Origin: an uncultured Duodenibacillus sp.
GTDB lineage: Bacteria > Pseudomonadota > Gammaproteobacteria > Burkholderiales > Burkholderiaceae_F
DNA: 64,000 nucleotides
Assembly (NCBI GenBank): GCA_944388865.1
Contig: CALXKM010000010.1
Location: 55,196-119,195, forward strand
Reading direction: 5' to 3'
Made by a program: the position numbers and the translations under genes
The notes under the pieces: model-generated
Told to the model about the DNA's origin: nothing
Database searches by the model: none
The model's input: only the letters and a program-made list of their open reading frames with translations
Part shown: piece after piece, positions 36,690 to 44,809 of the stretch
Layout of the letters: the number at the start of each line of letters is the position of its first letter
Position numbering within the stretch: the stretch's first letter is position 1

Positions 36690-37970
36690 CTATCGGCGTT
36701 CTCCCAAGCTCATGATGGCATTGAGGATAATGGCGCCGAAAGTTGCCGTTCCGATGCCTCCGAACGTAAAGCCGAAAATGGTCAAAGAAAAGTCTCCGCC
36801 GCCCAGAATCATTGTGACGGCAGCGACAATCAGATTGCGGTTTTTGCCGAAGTCAACCTGATTGACGACCCAAATGCGGGCGCCGGCTACGGCAATAAGA
36901 CCAAAGACGACAATCGAGGTGCCGCCCAGAATCGGCTGGGGAATCGTCTGAATGACGGCGCCGAATTTGGGAGAAAAGCCCAAAATAATGGCAAAAATGG
37001 CTGCAATGACGAAAAGTAGCGTGGAGTAGACGCGGTTGGCGGCCATGACGCCAATGTTTTCGCCGTAGGTCGTCACTCCCGTGCCGCCAACGCTGGCTGC
37101 CACGATCGTGGCTACACCGTCGCCTAAAAACGCTCGCCCCATATAGGGATCGAGGTTGCGCCCCGTCATGGCTGTTACCGCCTTTACATGGCCTAGGTTC
37201 TCGGCAACAAGGATGATGACCACGGGGATGATGAGAAAGATTGCATCAACATTGAAAACGGGCGTGTGAAATACTGGCAGTCCGATCCAGTCGGCAGCGC
37301 CTACCACTGCGAAATCAATTGGTTTGCCGTAGCCCAGCAGATTGGCCAGTACGAAGTAAATGAAGTAGGCCATGGCAAGCCCTGCCAGAATCAAGAGCTT
37401 TTGAAGCAGACCACGTGTATAAACGGCGACGCCGCCTACGCATAAAACAGTGACCAGAGCCATCCATGCGTCGAAGTTAGTTGCGCCGACGCTTTTTACG
37501 GCCGTTGGGGCAAGGTTTAGGCCGATGACGGCGACCACTGCACCGGTGACGACGGGGGGCATGAGCTTTTCGACCCATTCGACGCCTGTGTACATCACGA
37601 TAAGGCCGATGAGACAGTATGTGACGCCGCAGGCAACGATTCCTCCCAGAGCAACGCTGATGTTGGCATTGAGCCCTGATCCGGCCGTGTAGCCTGTAGC
37701 TGCGATGACCACGCCGATAAAGGCAAAAGAACTACCAAGGTAGCTAGGTACGCGACCACCGACGATGAGAAAGAAGATGAGCGTGCCTATGCCGCTCATT
37801 AAAACGGCCACGTTTGGGTCAAAGCCCATGAGCAATGGTGCAAGGATTGTAGAACCAAACATAGCCACCACATGCTGAATGCCGAGTGCGGCCATTTGCG
37901 AGGCGGGAAGTCTTTCATCCGGACCGATGATGCCATCGGTCTTGAGCTTCCATTTGGGAAAGTAGCCCAT
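36690..37970 (-). CDS. uraA: Uracil/xanthine permease, UraA family
   Basis: A 426-residue nucleobase:cation symporter-2 family protein with about 14 hydrophobic segments. Motifs include QHVVAMFGSTILAPLLMG near the start, VAENLGHVKAVTAMTGR in the middle, and GGTGVTTYGENIGVMAANRV, which carries the substrate-site Glu. Uracil uptake is the likeliest role, given the UraA-like NLG-containing motif. The ATG at 37970 follows GGAG with an eight-base gap. Single gene. Confidence 0.9.
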   Translation of the reverse strand: MGYFPKWKLKTDGIIGPDERLPASQMAALGIQHVVAMFGSTILAPLLMGFDPNVAVLMSGIGTLIFFLIVGGRVPSYLGSSFAFIGVVIAATGYTAGSGLNANISVALGGIVACGVTYCLIGLIVMYTGVEWVEKLMPPVVTGAVVAVIGLNLAPTAVKSVGATNFDAWMALVTVLCVGGVAVYTRGLLQKLLILAGLAMAYFIYFVLANLLGYGKPIDFAVVGAADWIGLPVFHTPVFNVDAIFLIIPVVIILVAENLGHVKAVTAMTGRNLDPYMGRAFLGDGVATIVAASVGGTGVTTYGENIGVMAANRVYSTLLFVIAAIFAIILGFSPKFGAVIQTIPQPILGGTSIVVFGLIAVAGARIWVVNQVDFGKNRNLIVAAVTMILGGGDFSLTIFGFTFGGIGTATFGAIILNAIMSLGERR

Positions 37971-38340
37971 AAGAAATTCTCCAGAAGTTTGATGACTGCA
38001 GGCAGTTGCACATGAAAAAGGCACAATCATGGCCTAGACAATGAGAAAGGATTCGTCTGGTTTCTCAATAGCGTTGTAGTTGTAAGTCTGCTGCCGGCAG
38101 CACCGGCCATTGTAAAGAGGTTTTTGTGCGGCAGAAGTTGTTTGGCAGGAAGCGGGAAAATAGGCGAAAATAAGCCCCCTGCTAAGCGCCGATGATTTGA
38201 GATAGAGCGTTGATGTTTAAGGCGACTTTCGTCAAAAGACGCCGATGCGGCGAGATCTTTTTTCCGAAGGTTTTGTTTTCCATGGCCGATGTTTTGCTTT
38301 TTTCACAGACAAGAGGCGGCCGTTTTTTGTTGATTCACAC
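37971..38340. other. Intergenic region between uraA and prfC with leader hairpins
   Basis: 370 bases without a convincing gene. Features on the plus strand: a 7-bp hairpin TGAGAAA/TTTCTCA (38042-38067), then near prfC a mismatch-containing hairpin GGCG-A-CTTT/AAAG-A-CGCC (38221-38243) that shares its 3' arm with a second hairpin CGCC/GGCG (38240-38252) followed by six T (38258-38263). A third pairing, GGCCG (38284-38288) with CGGCC (38317-38321), is followed by six T (38323-38328). I see no strong promoter. An attenuator ahead of prfC is possible (see findings). Confidence 0.35.
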
Positions 38341-39939
38341 ATGTCCAAGCAAGCTATCCAACGAGAAGTAAAACGACGCCGAACGTTTGCCATCATTTCC
38401 CACCCTGATGCGGGCAAGACCACGCTGACGGAAAAGCTGTTGCTTTTCGGCGGCGCCATTCAAATGGCAGGTGCGGTTAAGGGGCGAAAGGCTGCGCGTC
38501 ATGCGACGAGCGACTGGATGGAAGTCGAAAAGCAGCGCGGCATTTCGGTGACGAGTTCCGTCATGCAGTTTGAGTATCAGGATCACATCATCAATCTGCT
38601 TGATACACCAGGGCATGAGGACTTCTCTGAGGACACCTATCGCGTGCTGACGGCTGTTGATGCCGCTGTGATGGTGATAGATGCAGCAAAGGGCGTGGAA
38701 GCGCAGACCATCAAGCTGCTCAATGTCTGCCGCATGCGCAATACCCCCATCATTACCTTCATCAACAAGCTGGACCGGGAAGTTCGTGATCCGCTTGATC
38801 TGCTTGGAGAAATCGAGTCTGTTCTCAAGCTGCAGTGCGTGCCAATTACTTGGCCTATCGGTATGGGAAAGACATTCCGAGGCGTTTTTTCGCTGCTGCA
38901 CAATCATCTCGTGCGATTTGCGCCGGGCACCGAGAAGCTGGCTCAGGATGAGGAGCTTATTGAAGGGCTGGGAAACCCCAGGCTCGATGAGCTCTATCCC
39001 ATGGAGATCGGCCCTGTGCGCGAAGCCATTGAATTAGTCGAAGGTGCAACGGAGCCATTCAGTCTTGAGAAATTCCTCAAAGGCGAGCAAAGTCCGGTGT
39101 TTTTTGGCTCGGGCGTGAACAATTTCGGCGTCAAGGATGTGCTGCAGGCTCTCATTGATTGGGCGCCAGAGCCTCAGCCGCGCGACGCAAGCGTGCGTTC
39201 CGTTAATCCGTATGAAGAGCCGTTTACAGGTTTTGTCTTCAAAATTCAGGCAAATATGGATCCTCGTCACCGCGACCGCATTGCTTTTTTCCGTGTTTGC
39301 TCGGGAAGCTACACGCCGGGCATGAAGGTGCAGCACATTCGTGAAGGACGTGAGATGAAGATTGCCAATGCTCTCACCTTTATGGCCAATGAGCGCGTGC
39401 ACATGCAGGATGCTTATGCGGGCGACATCATCGGCATCTACAACCACGGTCAGCTTCACATTGGAGATACTCTCACCGAAGGCGAGAAACTTGGCTTTAC
39501 CGGCATTCCCTATTTTGCTCCAGAACTTTTCCGTTCGGCCCGCGCGCGAGATCCTCTTAAGGGCAAGCAGTTGCACCAGGGATTAAAAGAGCTCGGAGAA
39601 GAAGGGGCCATACAGGTATTTGAGGGGGAATTCGGCAATCTGATGCTTGGAGCTGTAGGACAGCTGCAGTTTGAAATCGTGGCTCAGAGATTGGCAACTG
39701 AATACAAGGTCGATGCCATTTATGAGGCAACAGATGTTTCAACTGCGCGCTGGCTGGTCTTTCCTGATGAAAAGACCAAGAAGGAATTTTGTGAAGAGCA
39801 GGCCAATCGTCTTGCCCGCGACAGCGAGGGCAACCTTTGCTACATGGCAACTTCCATCTATAACCTGATGACCACGCAGAAGCATTGGCCGCAGGTGGAG
39901 TTCAGAACAACACGCGAACAGGGACAGAAATTTGAATAA
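38341..39939 (+). CDS. prfC: Peptide chain release factor 3
   Basis: A 532-residue GTPase that releases RF1/RF2 from the ribosome. G-domain motifs: [33 protein letters not shown] and [13 protein letters not shown]. The RF3-specific insertion [15 protein letters not shown] follows the P-loop. Start at 38341 ([16 protein letters not shown]); a frame-matched ATG at 38245 would add 32 residues of low similarity and overlap leader hairpins. The gene overlaps the next by eight bases. Confidence 0.95.
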   Translation: MSKQAIQREVKRRRTFAIISHPDAGKTTLTEKLLLFGGAIQMAGAVKGRKAARHATSDWMEVEKQRGISVTSSVMQFEYQDHIINLLDTPGHEDFSEDTYRVLTAVDAAVMVIDAAKGVEAQTIKLLNVCRMRNTPIITFINKLDREVRDPLDLLGEIESVLKLQCVPITWPIGMGKTFRGVFSLLHNHLVRFAPGTEKLAQDEELIEGLGNPRLDELYPMEIGPVREAIELVEGATEPFSLEKFLKGEQSPVFFGSGVNNFGVKDVLQALIDWAPEPQPRDASVRSVNPYEEPFTGFVFKIQANMDPRHRDRIAFFRVCSGSYTPGMKVQHIREGREMKIANALTFMANERVHMQDAYAGDIIGIYNHGQLHIGDTLTEGEKLGFTGIPYFAPELFRSARARDPLKGKQLHQGLKELGEEGAIQVFEGEFGNLMLGAVGQLQFEIVAQRLATEYKVDAIYEATDVSTARWLVFPDEKTKKEFCEEQANRLARDSEGNLCYMATSIYNLMTTQKHWPQVEFRTTREQGQKFE

Positions 39940-40459
39940 ACTCAGCGTAATTCGCACGGCATCGCCGGCAGATCTGGAGACGATTTCTTCGATTGAGTCG
40001 ATTTGCTTTCCTGCAGCCGAAGCGGCCGACCAGAGCCGCTTTGCGGACCGGCTCAAGTGTTTTGCTGATCATTTCTGGCTGTGCGAGATCCAAGGAGAGG
40101 TTGTTGGCTTTATTGACGGCGCGGTGATCAATGTGCGCACAATCAGAGATGAGATGTACGCCGATGCCTCTTTTCACGATCCGGCAGGTTTGTGGCAGGC
40201 GGTCTACGGCATCAATGTGCTGCCGCAGTATCGCGGACAGGGCATTGGCCAGAAGCTGCTGCGAGCTCTTATTGATGCCGCGCGCAGGCAAGGCCGGCGG
40301 GGCTGCGTATTGACCTGCAAGGATCATATGATCGGCTGGTACGAGAAGCAGGGGTTCCAGTTGATGGGGCGCTCGGCCTCGGTGCATGGCGGTACGCTCT
40401 GGAACGACATGGTGCTTGAATTCGCTGAAGAAGTCGATCAGAAAGAGAAGAGAGAATGA
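39932..40459 (+). CDS. GNAT family N-acetyltransferase
   Basis: A 175-residue acetyltransferase. The acetyl-CoA loop reads [18 protein letters not shown] and the later motif is [12 protein letters not shown]. The N-terminal part ([18 protein letters not shown]) is normal for the family. Start is TTG 39932, inside the last codons of prfC. The acceptor substrate is not known. It overlaps gph by four bases (ATGA), so the three genes form one operon. Confidence 0.85.
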   Translation: MNKLSVIRTASPADLETISSIESICFPAAEAADQSRFADRLKCFADHFWLCEIQGEVVGFIDGAVINVRTIRDEMYADASFHDPAGLWQAVYGINVLPQYRGQGIGQKLLRALIDAARRQGRRGCVLTCKDHMIGWYEKQGFQLMGRSASVHGGTLWNDMVLEFAEEVDQKEKRE

Positions 40460-41139
40460 TTCAGGCAGTTTTTTTCGATCTGGACGGAACCCTTGTGGAT
40501 TCAGCTCCAGAACTTACCGCTGGTGTCAATGGGCTTATGAAGGTCGTGAGGTTGCGCCCTTTTTCCGTTGACGAGGTCAGTCGTATGGTCGGCAAGGGGG
40601 TGCGGGTGCTTATTGAGCGCGTCTGTGATGCAAGAGGAATCTTTCCTACTGAGCAGACGGTGTCGCTCATGATGCGTGAATACGCCAAAATCATGAGCGA
40701 GCTCGATATGTCGGCAAGCTTTTATGCTGGAGCGCTTGAGGGCGTCGGCCTTTTAAAGGCCAAAGGCTTTAGGGTTGCTCTTGTGACAAATAAGCTGCGC
40801 TCGATGACTGAAGAGTTTTTAAAACGAAACGACATTGCCGCTCTTTTTGATGTGCTCGTGTGCGGCGACGACACCCCACACCCCAAGCCTGCGGCCGATA
40901 TGATTGCGTTGGCTTGTTCAAAGACCGGCGTTGAGCCGGGGCAGGCTGTCATGGTGGGAGATTCAGCTAATGATGCACTTGCTGCGCGGGCGGCAGGAGT
41001 TCGCGCTGTACTTGTAAAAACGGGCTATAACGAAGGCATCCCCATTGAAGTTTGGGCACGAGCTCACGGCTTTGAGTGCGTCTTTGAGGATGCGGCGCAG
41101 GTCTGCACAAAAATTCTGGCCGGAGGCCTTGAGCCTTAG
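40456..41139 (+). CDS. gph: Phosphoglycolate phosphatase-like HAD hydrolase
   Basis: A 227-residue HAD-family phosphatase. Motif I is FFDLDGTLVDSAPEL (nucleophilic Asp9 with Asp11), motif II is VTNKLRS, and motifs III/IV are HPKPAADM and MVGDSANDALAA. The cap domain and length match Gph, which removes phosphate from 2-phosphoglycolate. Its stop overlaps the stop of the convergent hydE by four bases with no terminator between. Confidence 0.85.
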   Translation: MIQAVFFDLDGTLVDSAPELTAGVNGLMKVVRLRPFSVDEVSRMVGKGVRVLIERVCDARGIFPTEQTVSLMMREYAKIMSELDMSASFYAGALEGVGLLKAKGFRVALVTNKLRSMTEEFLKRNDIAALFDVLVCGDDTPHPKPAADMIALACSKTGVEPGQAVMVGDSANDALAARAAGVRAVLVKTGYNEGIPIEVWARAHGFECVFEDAAQVCTKILAGGLEP

Positions 41140-42266
41140 TTTTGTTTCGATCCTTCCTGACGCGAACGGAAGTGAACGGAAGAGCCTAAGAGGTGTCGGC
41201 CGATTTTACGGCCCGTTTTCGCGATGAGCTCAGCTTCGAGCATCACATTGCTGTCGGGTTCGGCCTCTGTTCCCTGCTTGTTGTCGTAGAGCTGATAGCT
41301 GGCGCGCGTTCGCTGCGGGGTGACGTTGGGCATCATCACATTGCAGCCAGACAGCACGCCCAGACTGCGAGCTCCAGTCTGCAGCGTTTCCAGAGCCGTT
41401 GCCGCGGCGATGTTGACCGTTGGAAGCGCAAGCCGGGTGGTCGAGAGCATGTTGCGCGTAAGTCTAAGCAAAGCGTCTTTTTGCATCATGCCTTCATCAA
41501 TCATGGCACCGCCGTGACTGACGAGGTAGGGGCCCATGCCGAGCATGTCGACATCAAGTTCCCTGAAAGTCAGAATGTCGCGCACAAGATCTTCTTCTGT
41601 TTGTCCCGGAATGCCGATCATGACTCCTGTGCCGACTTGATATCCCGCGTTTCTCAGATCCGCCAGTGCTTGTAGGCGTGCGGCATAGGTTTTCTGCGCT
41701 TTGCCTTGACCTGAATGCAGACGAGCAAAGAGCTTTTGATTGCTTGTTTCGATTCGCAGCAGATAGCGAAGCGCATTGCGGTTTCCTGCGGCAGCAGCCC
41801 AGCGCTCGTACGTTTGCGGTGTTTGTTCCCCAAAGGAAAGCGTCATGCCGCAGCCTTGAGCAATGCCGAACTCTTTGACGCTCATGTCATGGATGGCGGC
41901 GCAGATTTCTTCGATGAAATCAATGAATTTAGGATCGTTTCGTTCGCCGCTTTGCAAGGCCACAGACCCGTAGCCAGCCTTCAGAGCGTAGCGCGCGGCC
42001 TCAAGAATTTCATCCATGCTGAGCGTATAGCGGCGGGCGGCGGCGTTGCCTTTGCGTATGCCGCAGTAGCGGCAGTCATATACGCAGATGTTGCTGATCT
42101 CGATGAGGCCGCGAAAATAAATAGTGTTGCCGTGCACTAGCGTCGTGCGTCTGAAAGCTTCTGCGTAAAGAGCTTGACATTGGGCCGGGTCGGAAGTTTT
42201 TAAAAGACGCAAAAGATCGGCCTCGGAAAAAGCAGATTGCTGCAAGAGCTCGGCAAGGGACTTCAT
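41136..42266 (-). CDS. hydE: [FeFe] hydrogenase maturase HydE (radical SAM)
   Basis: A 376-residue radical SAM enzyme. The cluster motif is NICVYDCRYCGIR, Cys61, Cys65 and Cys68. GMTLSFGEQTPQTYERW, TGVMIGIPGQTEEDLV and SGCNVMMPNVTPQ match HydE, which acts on the Fe(CO)2(CN)-cysteine synthon to help build the H-cluster diiron site. Only the SAM-cluster Cys are clear; no extra C-terminal cluster motif is seen. It is last in the hydrogenase locus, 24 bases after hydF. Confidence 0.92.
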   Translation of the reverse strand: MKSLAELLQQSAFSEADLLRLLKTSDPAQCQALYAEAFRRTTLVHGNTIYFRGLIEISNICVYDCRYCGIRKGNAAARRYTLSMDEILEAARYALKAGYGSVALQSGERNDPKFIDFIEEICAAIHDMSVKEFGIAQGCGMTLSFGEQTPQTYERWAAAAGNRNALRYLLRIETSNQKLFARLHSGQGKAQKTYAARLQALADLRNAGYQVGTGVMIGIPGQTEEDLVRDILTFRELDVDMLGMGPYLVSHGGAMIDEGMMQKDALLRLTRNMLSTTRLALPTVNIAAATALETLQTGARSLGVLSGCNVMMPNVTPQRTRASYQLYDNKQGTEAEPDSNVMLEAELIAKTGRKIGRHLLGSSVHFRSRQEGSKQN

Positions 42267-42290
42267 GTAAAAAACAAAAAAGAAAAAGAA

Positions 42291-43583
42291 TCAAAGAGCG
42301 GCAAATTGTTTTTGCAGTTCGGCGTGTGCCTGATCAAATGCCTGCTTGGCCTGCGGATGCAGCTCCAGAGCGCGGGCAAGAACGCCTTGTAGGTGACTGA
42401 TGGCCACGCCATAGTTGGTCATCGGGACGCCTTGAGCACGAGCAGCGCGTACGCGTGAGAGCATGTGTCGACGCGTCACTACGCAGCCGCCGCATTGCAA
42501 AATGATTTTGTAGGGCGTCAAATCGGTTGGGAAATCTTTGCCGACGACGACGTCAATATCAAGTGCCCCGCCAATTTTTTTCTCAAGCCAGCGCGGTAGT
42601 TTTTTGCGGCCGATGTCATCTGGCTGCGGGTGGTGGGAGCATGTCTCGCAGATCATGACTTTATCGCCGGGCTTTAAAAAGTCGAGCATGGCAGCACCGC
42701 GGGCCATTTCCGTGAGATCACTTTTGCTGTAGGCCATTTGTATGGAAAAGGTGGTCACGGGAATCGATGCCGGGGTTTGTTCGATCACAGAGCGCACAAC
42801 CTGACTGTCGGTGACGATGAAGGCCGGCTTGGCCTTCTCATTAGCGATGGCCTCTGCAAGCCGATTTTCACGCACAACAAGGCATTTGGCATCGGCATCA
42901 AGTATTTCGCGAATGGTCTGTACCTGAGGCAGGATTAAGCGGCCTTTTGGGGCGCCGGTATCAATTGGTGTGACAAGAATGACGGTGTCACCGGGTTTAA
43001 CTAGATCTCCGAGCAGTGCACGGTCTGGCTGTGCTTTGTCGGCTAAGACGTGCTTGAGAGCTTCGCGCAGCCCTTCAATGCCTTCTTTAGCATGTACAGA
43101 AGTCTCAACAAACGGCAGTCCGCATTTCGTGGCTTCCTCTCTTGTAGCCGCCAAGGTTTGGCTCGCGCAGCAGTCTGTTTTGTTTAGCACGACAAGGGCC
43201 GGAATGTTATTTTCAGTTGCCCGAGCAATGAGTGCTCGCTCACAGTCGGTAAGCCCTGCTGCATCGCAGACGATGAGAGCAAGATCCATCCAGTCCAATA
43301 CGGAGTATGAGCGGGCCATACGCAGTCGGCCGAGTTCTCCGACATCATCAACGCCTGCCGTATCAATGAACACAACAGGACCGACGCCTGCCAGTTCGTA
43401 GGCCTTTTCAACAGGATCGGTTGTCGTTCCCGCTACATCGCTTACGATGGAAATCTGCTGACCGGTCAGAGCGTTGACTAATGAGGACTTTCCGGCATTG
43501 CGGCGGCCAAAAAGACCGATGTAAAGGCGAAGGCCTTTTGGGGTTTCGAGACGACTGGATGTGCTGATAGGAATGGTGCTCAT
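42291..43583 (-). CDS. hydF: [FeFe] hydrogenase maturation GTPase HydF
   Basis: A 430-residue GTPase and scaffold. G motifs: GLFGRRNAGKSSLVNAL (P-loop), SDVAGTTTDPV, FIDTAGVDD and VLNKTD. C-terminal cluster ligands are in MICETCSHHPQPDD and LQCGGCVVTRRHML, matching the HydF [4Fe-4S] site. It carries the assembled diiron precursor to apo-HydA. The ATG at 43583 was chosen; 55 upstream residues in the open frame are unlike the family and run into a hairpin. Followed by hydE. Confidence 0.93.
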   Translation of the reverse strand: MSTIPISTSSRLETPKGLRLYIGLFGRRNAGKSSLVNALTGQQISIVSDVAGTTTDPVEKAYELAGVGPVVFIDTAGVDDVGELGRLRMARSYSVLDWMDLALIVCDAAGLTDCERALIARATENNIPALVVLNKTDCCASQTLAATREEATKCGLPFVETSVHAKEGIEGLREALKHVLADKAQPDRALLGDLVKPGDTVILVTPIDTGAPKGRLILPQVQTIREILDADAKCLVVRENRLAEAIANEKAKPAFIVTDSQVVRSVIEQTPASIPVTTFSIQMAYSKSDLTEMARGAAMLDFLKPGDKVMICETCSHHPQPDDIGRKKLPRWLEKKIGGALDIDVVVGKDFPTDLTPYKIILQCGGCVVTRRHMLSRVRAARAQGVPMTNYGVAISHLQGVLARALELHPQAKQAFDQAHAELQKQFAAL

Positions 43584-43641
43584 GGTTCGATAAGCAAACA
43601 AGACGAGAAAAGCGAAGATATTGTATGCGAGCCTGACAATG

Positions 43642-43676
43642 AAAATGCCCGCCGCAGGAAGTTCCTGATGCGGGCA
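43642..43676 (-). terminator. Stem-loop between cytochrome b and hydF
   Basis: Two stacked stems TGCCCGC/GCGGGCA (43646-43652, 43670-43676) and CAGG/CCTG inside, followed on the minus strand by TTTTC. It may partly separate expression of the structural hydrogenase genes from the maturases. The short T run suggests incomplete termination. Confidence 0.55.
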
Positions 43677-43751
43677 AGAGCAATGTTGCCTGTCTGCTGA
43701 AGGTCTCCGCAGAGAGGATATCTTCGGCAAAGACCTCAGCCAAAGCAAAAG

Positions 43752-44426
43752 CTATTTTTCGATGTTGGTGCGCACAACATCTTTTTCGAGCCACACGGGT
43801 GAGTGGTGCTCGGCAGCTTCCCAGCTGATGTCGCCGGTGCCGATGCGCCAGATGCCCAGGAAGTGAGACATCGAAAGCAGAGCAAGAGGAATATGCGCGC
43901 AGACCACGAGCACGGTAATGAGCAGAGAGCCCCAAACGTGCAGATAGAACATCGTCACAAAGGCACCCTTGCCGATGGCAGGACCAAACACCCACAGCAG
44001 CCAGCCGGTGACAATAAGCATCACGATGGCTGCGGTAAAGAGCAGGTAGGAAGCCTTCTGACCGGCGTTGTAGCGGCCCTGTGGGGGCACCTCAACGGGG
44101 CCAAACGGGATATGGAAGAAACGGCGCGGATACCCGCCAAAGTTGCGGAACCACATGATCGTGTTCTTGTCCCAGATCAGGCAGGCATTGATCATCAGCG
44201 CAAAGCGTTCGGGGGCAAAAAGCAGGTACCCGACCAGGTTGAGCGTGAAGACGATGCCCAGGCCAAGGTGCCAGGACATAAGCATTTCGCCAGTGGCATT
44301 TTCGCAATCGGCAAGGTAGACGATTGCGCCGGTGATCACGAGAGCAAACCAGAGAATGGCATTGAGGCTGTGAAACACCTTATCGGCGATGTGAAATCGC
44401 AGGATGCGGTCATTGCTGTTGGACAT
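43752..44426 (-). CDS. Hydrogenase/formate-dehydrogenase-type cytochrome b
   Basis: A 224-residue di-heme cytochrome b, FdnI/HyaC-like. Four hydrophobic segments carry candidate heme His residues: FHIADKVFHSLNAILWFALV, SWHLGLGIVFTLNLVGYL, LFTAAIVMLIVTGWLLW and YLHVWGSLLITVLVVCAHIP. It would anchor the hydrogenase to the membrane and pass electrons to quinone. It follows the small-subunit gene by 15 bases, an unusual partner for an [FeFe] enzyme. Confidence 0.88.
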   Translation of the reverse strand: MSNSNDRILRFHIADKVFHSLNAILWFALVITGAIVYLADCENATGEMLMSWHLGLGIVFTLNLVGYLLFAPERFALMINACLIWDKNTIMWFRNFGGYPRRFFHIPFGPVEVPPQGRYNAGQKASYLLFTAAIVMLIVTGWLLWVFGPAIGKGAFVTMFYLHVWGSLLITVLVVCAHIPLALLSMSHFLGIWRIGTGDISWEAAEHHSPVWLEKDVVRTNIEK

Positions 44427-44441
44427 GTTGGCATCCCTCCA

Positions 44442-44783
44442 TTAATGATGGGCAAGAGCCAGCTGCGTACGCTGGGAGTAGTGAGTGTGCAGCAGCCCGT
44501 ACATGGTGTTGTCCATGGGGGCAGCCTGAAGATCTGTGTAGATCTTGCGCACAACGGGATTTTCGTGCGAACGCGTCAGGTTCATCTTTTGGCAAAGCTT
44601 GTCGTCTCTGTAAAGACCTTCCTGACGGGCAAGCAGCACGGAGTTGCGGTTGGCGATCAAATCGCTGACTGCCCAACCGGTCGCACCGGCGGCAACCGCG
44701 CACAAGCCCACGACCTTGAACAGACCGCGGCGGCCGAGGATAACGCCGGCCGGGCGTTCTTCGAACTGATAGTTTCGAGACAT
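44442..44783 (-). CDS. hydB: Periplasmic [FeFe] hydrogenase small subunit with Tat signal
   Basis: A 113-residue protein. The N-terminus has a twin-arginine motif (GRRGLFKVVG) and a hydrophobic stretch (LCAVAAGATGWAV), with no clear cleavage site, so it may remain as an anchor. The C-terminal part matches the Fe-hydrogenase small-subunit family: LTRSHENPVVRKIYTDL and LLHTHYSQR. In Desulfovibrio this subunit wraps the large subunit and carries it through Tat. It is 26 bases downstream of hydA. Confidence 0.9.
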   Translation of the reverse strand: MSRNYQFEERPAGVILGRRGLFKVVGLCAVAAGATGWAVSDLIANRNSVLLARQEGLYRDDKLCQKMNLTRSHENPVVRKIYTDLQAAPMDNTMYGLLHTHYSQRTQLALAHH

Positions 44784-44809
44784 GATTCAATCCTTATTGG
44801 GCTAACGGT

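Noticed and set aside
38245-38340. N-terminal extension of prfC from 38245
   Set aside because: Adds 32 residues unlike RF3 and covers the hairpins and T runs of the leader.
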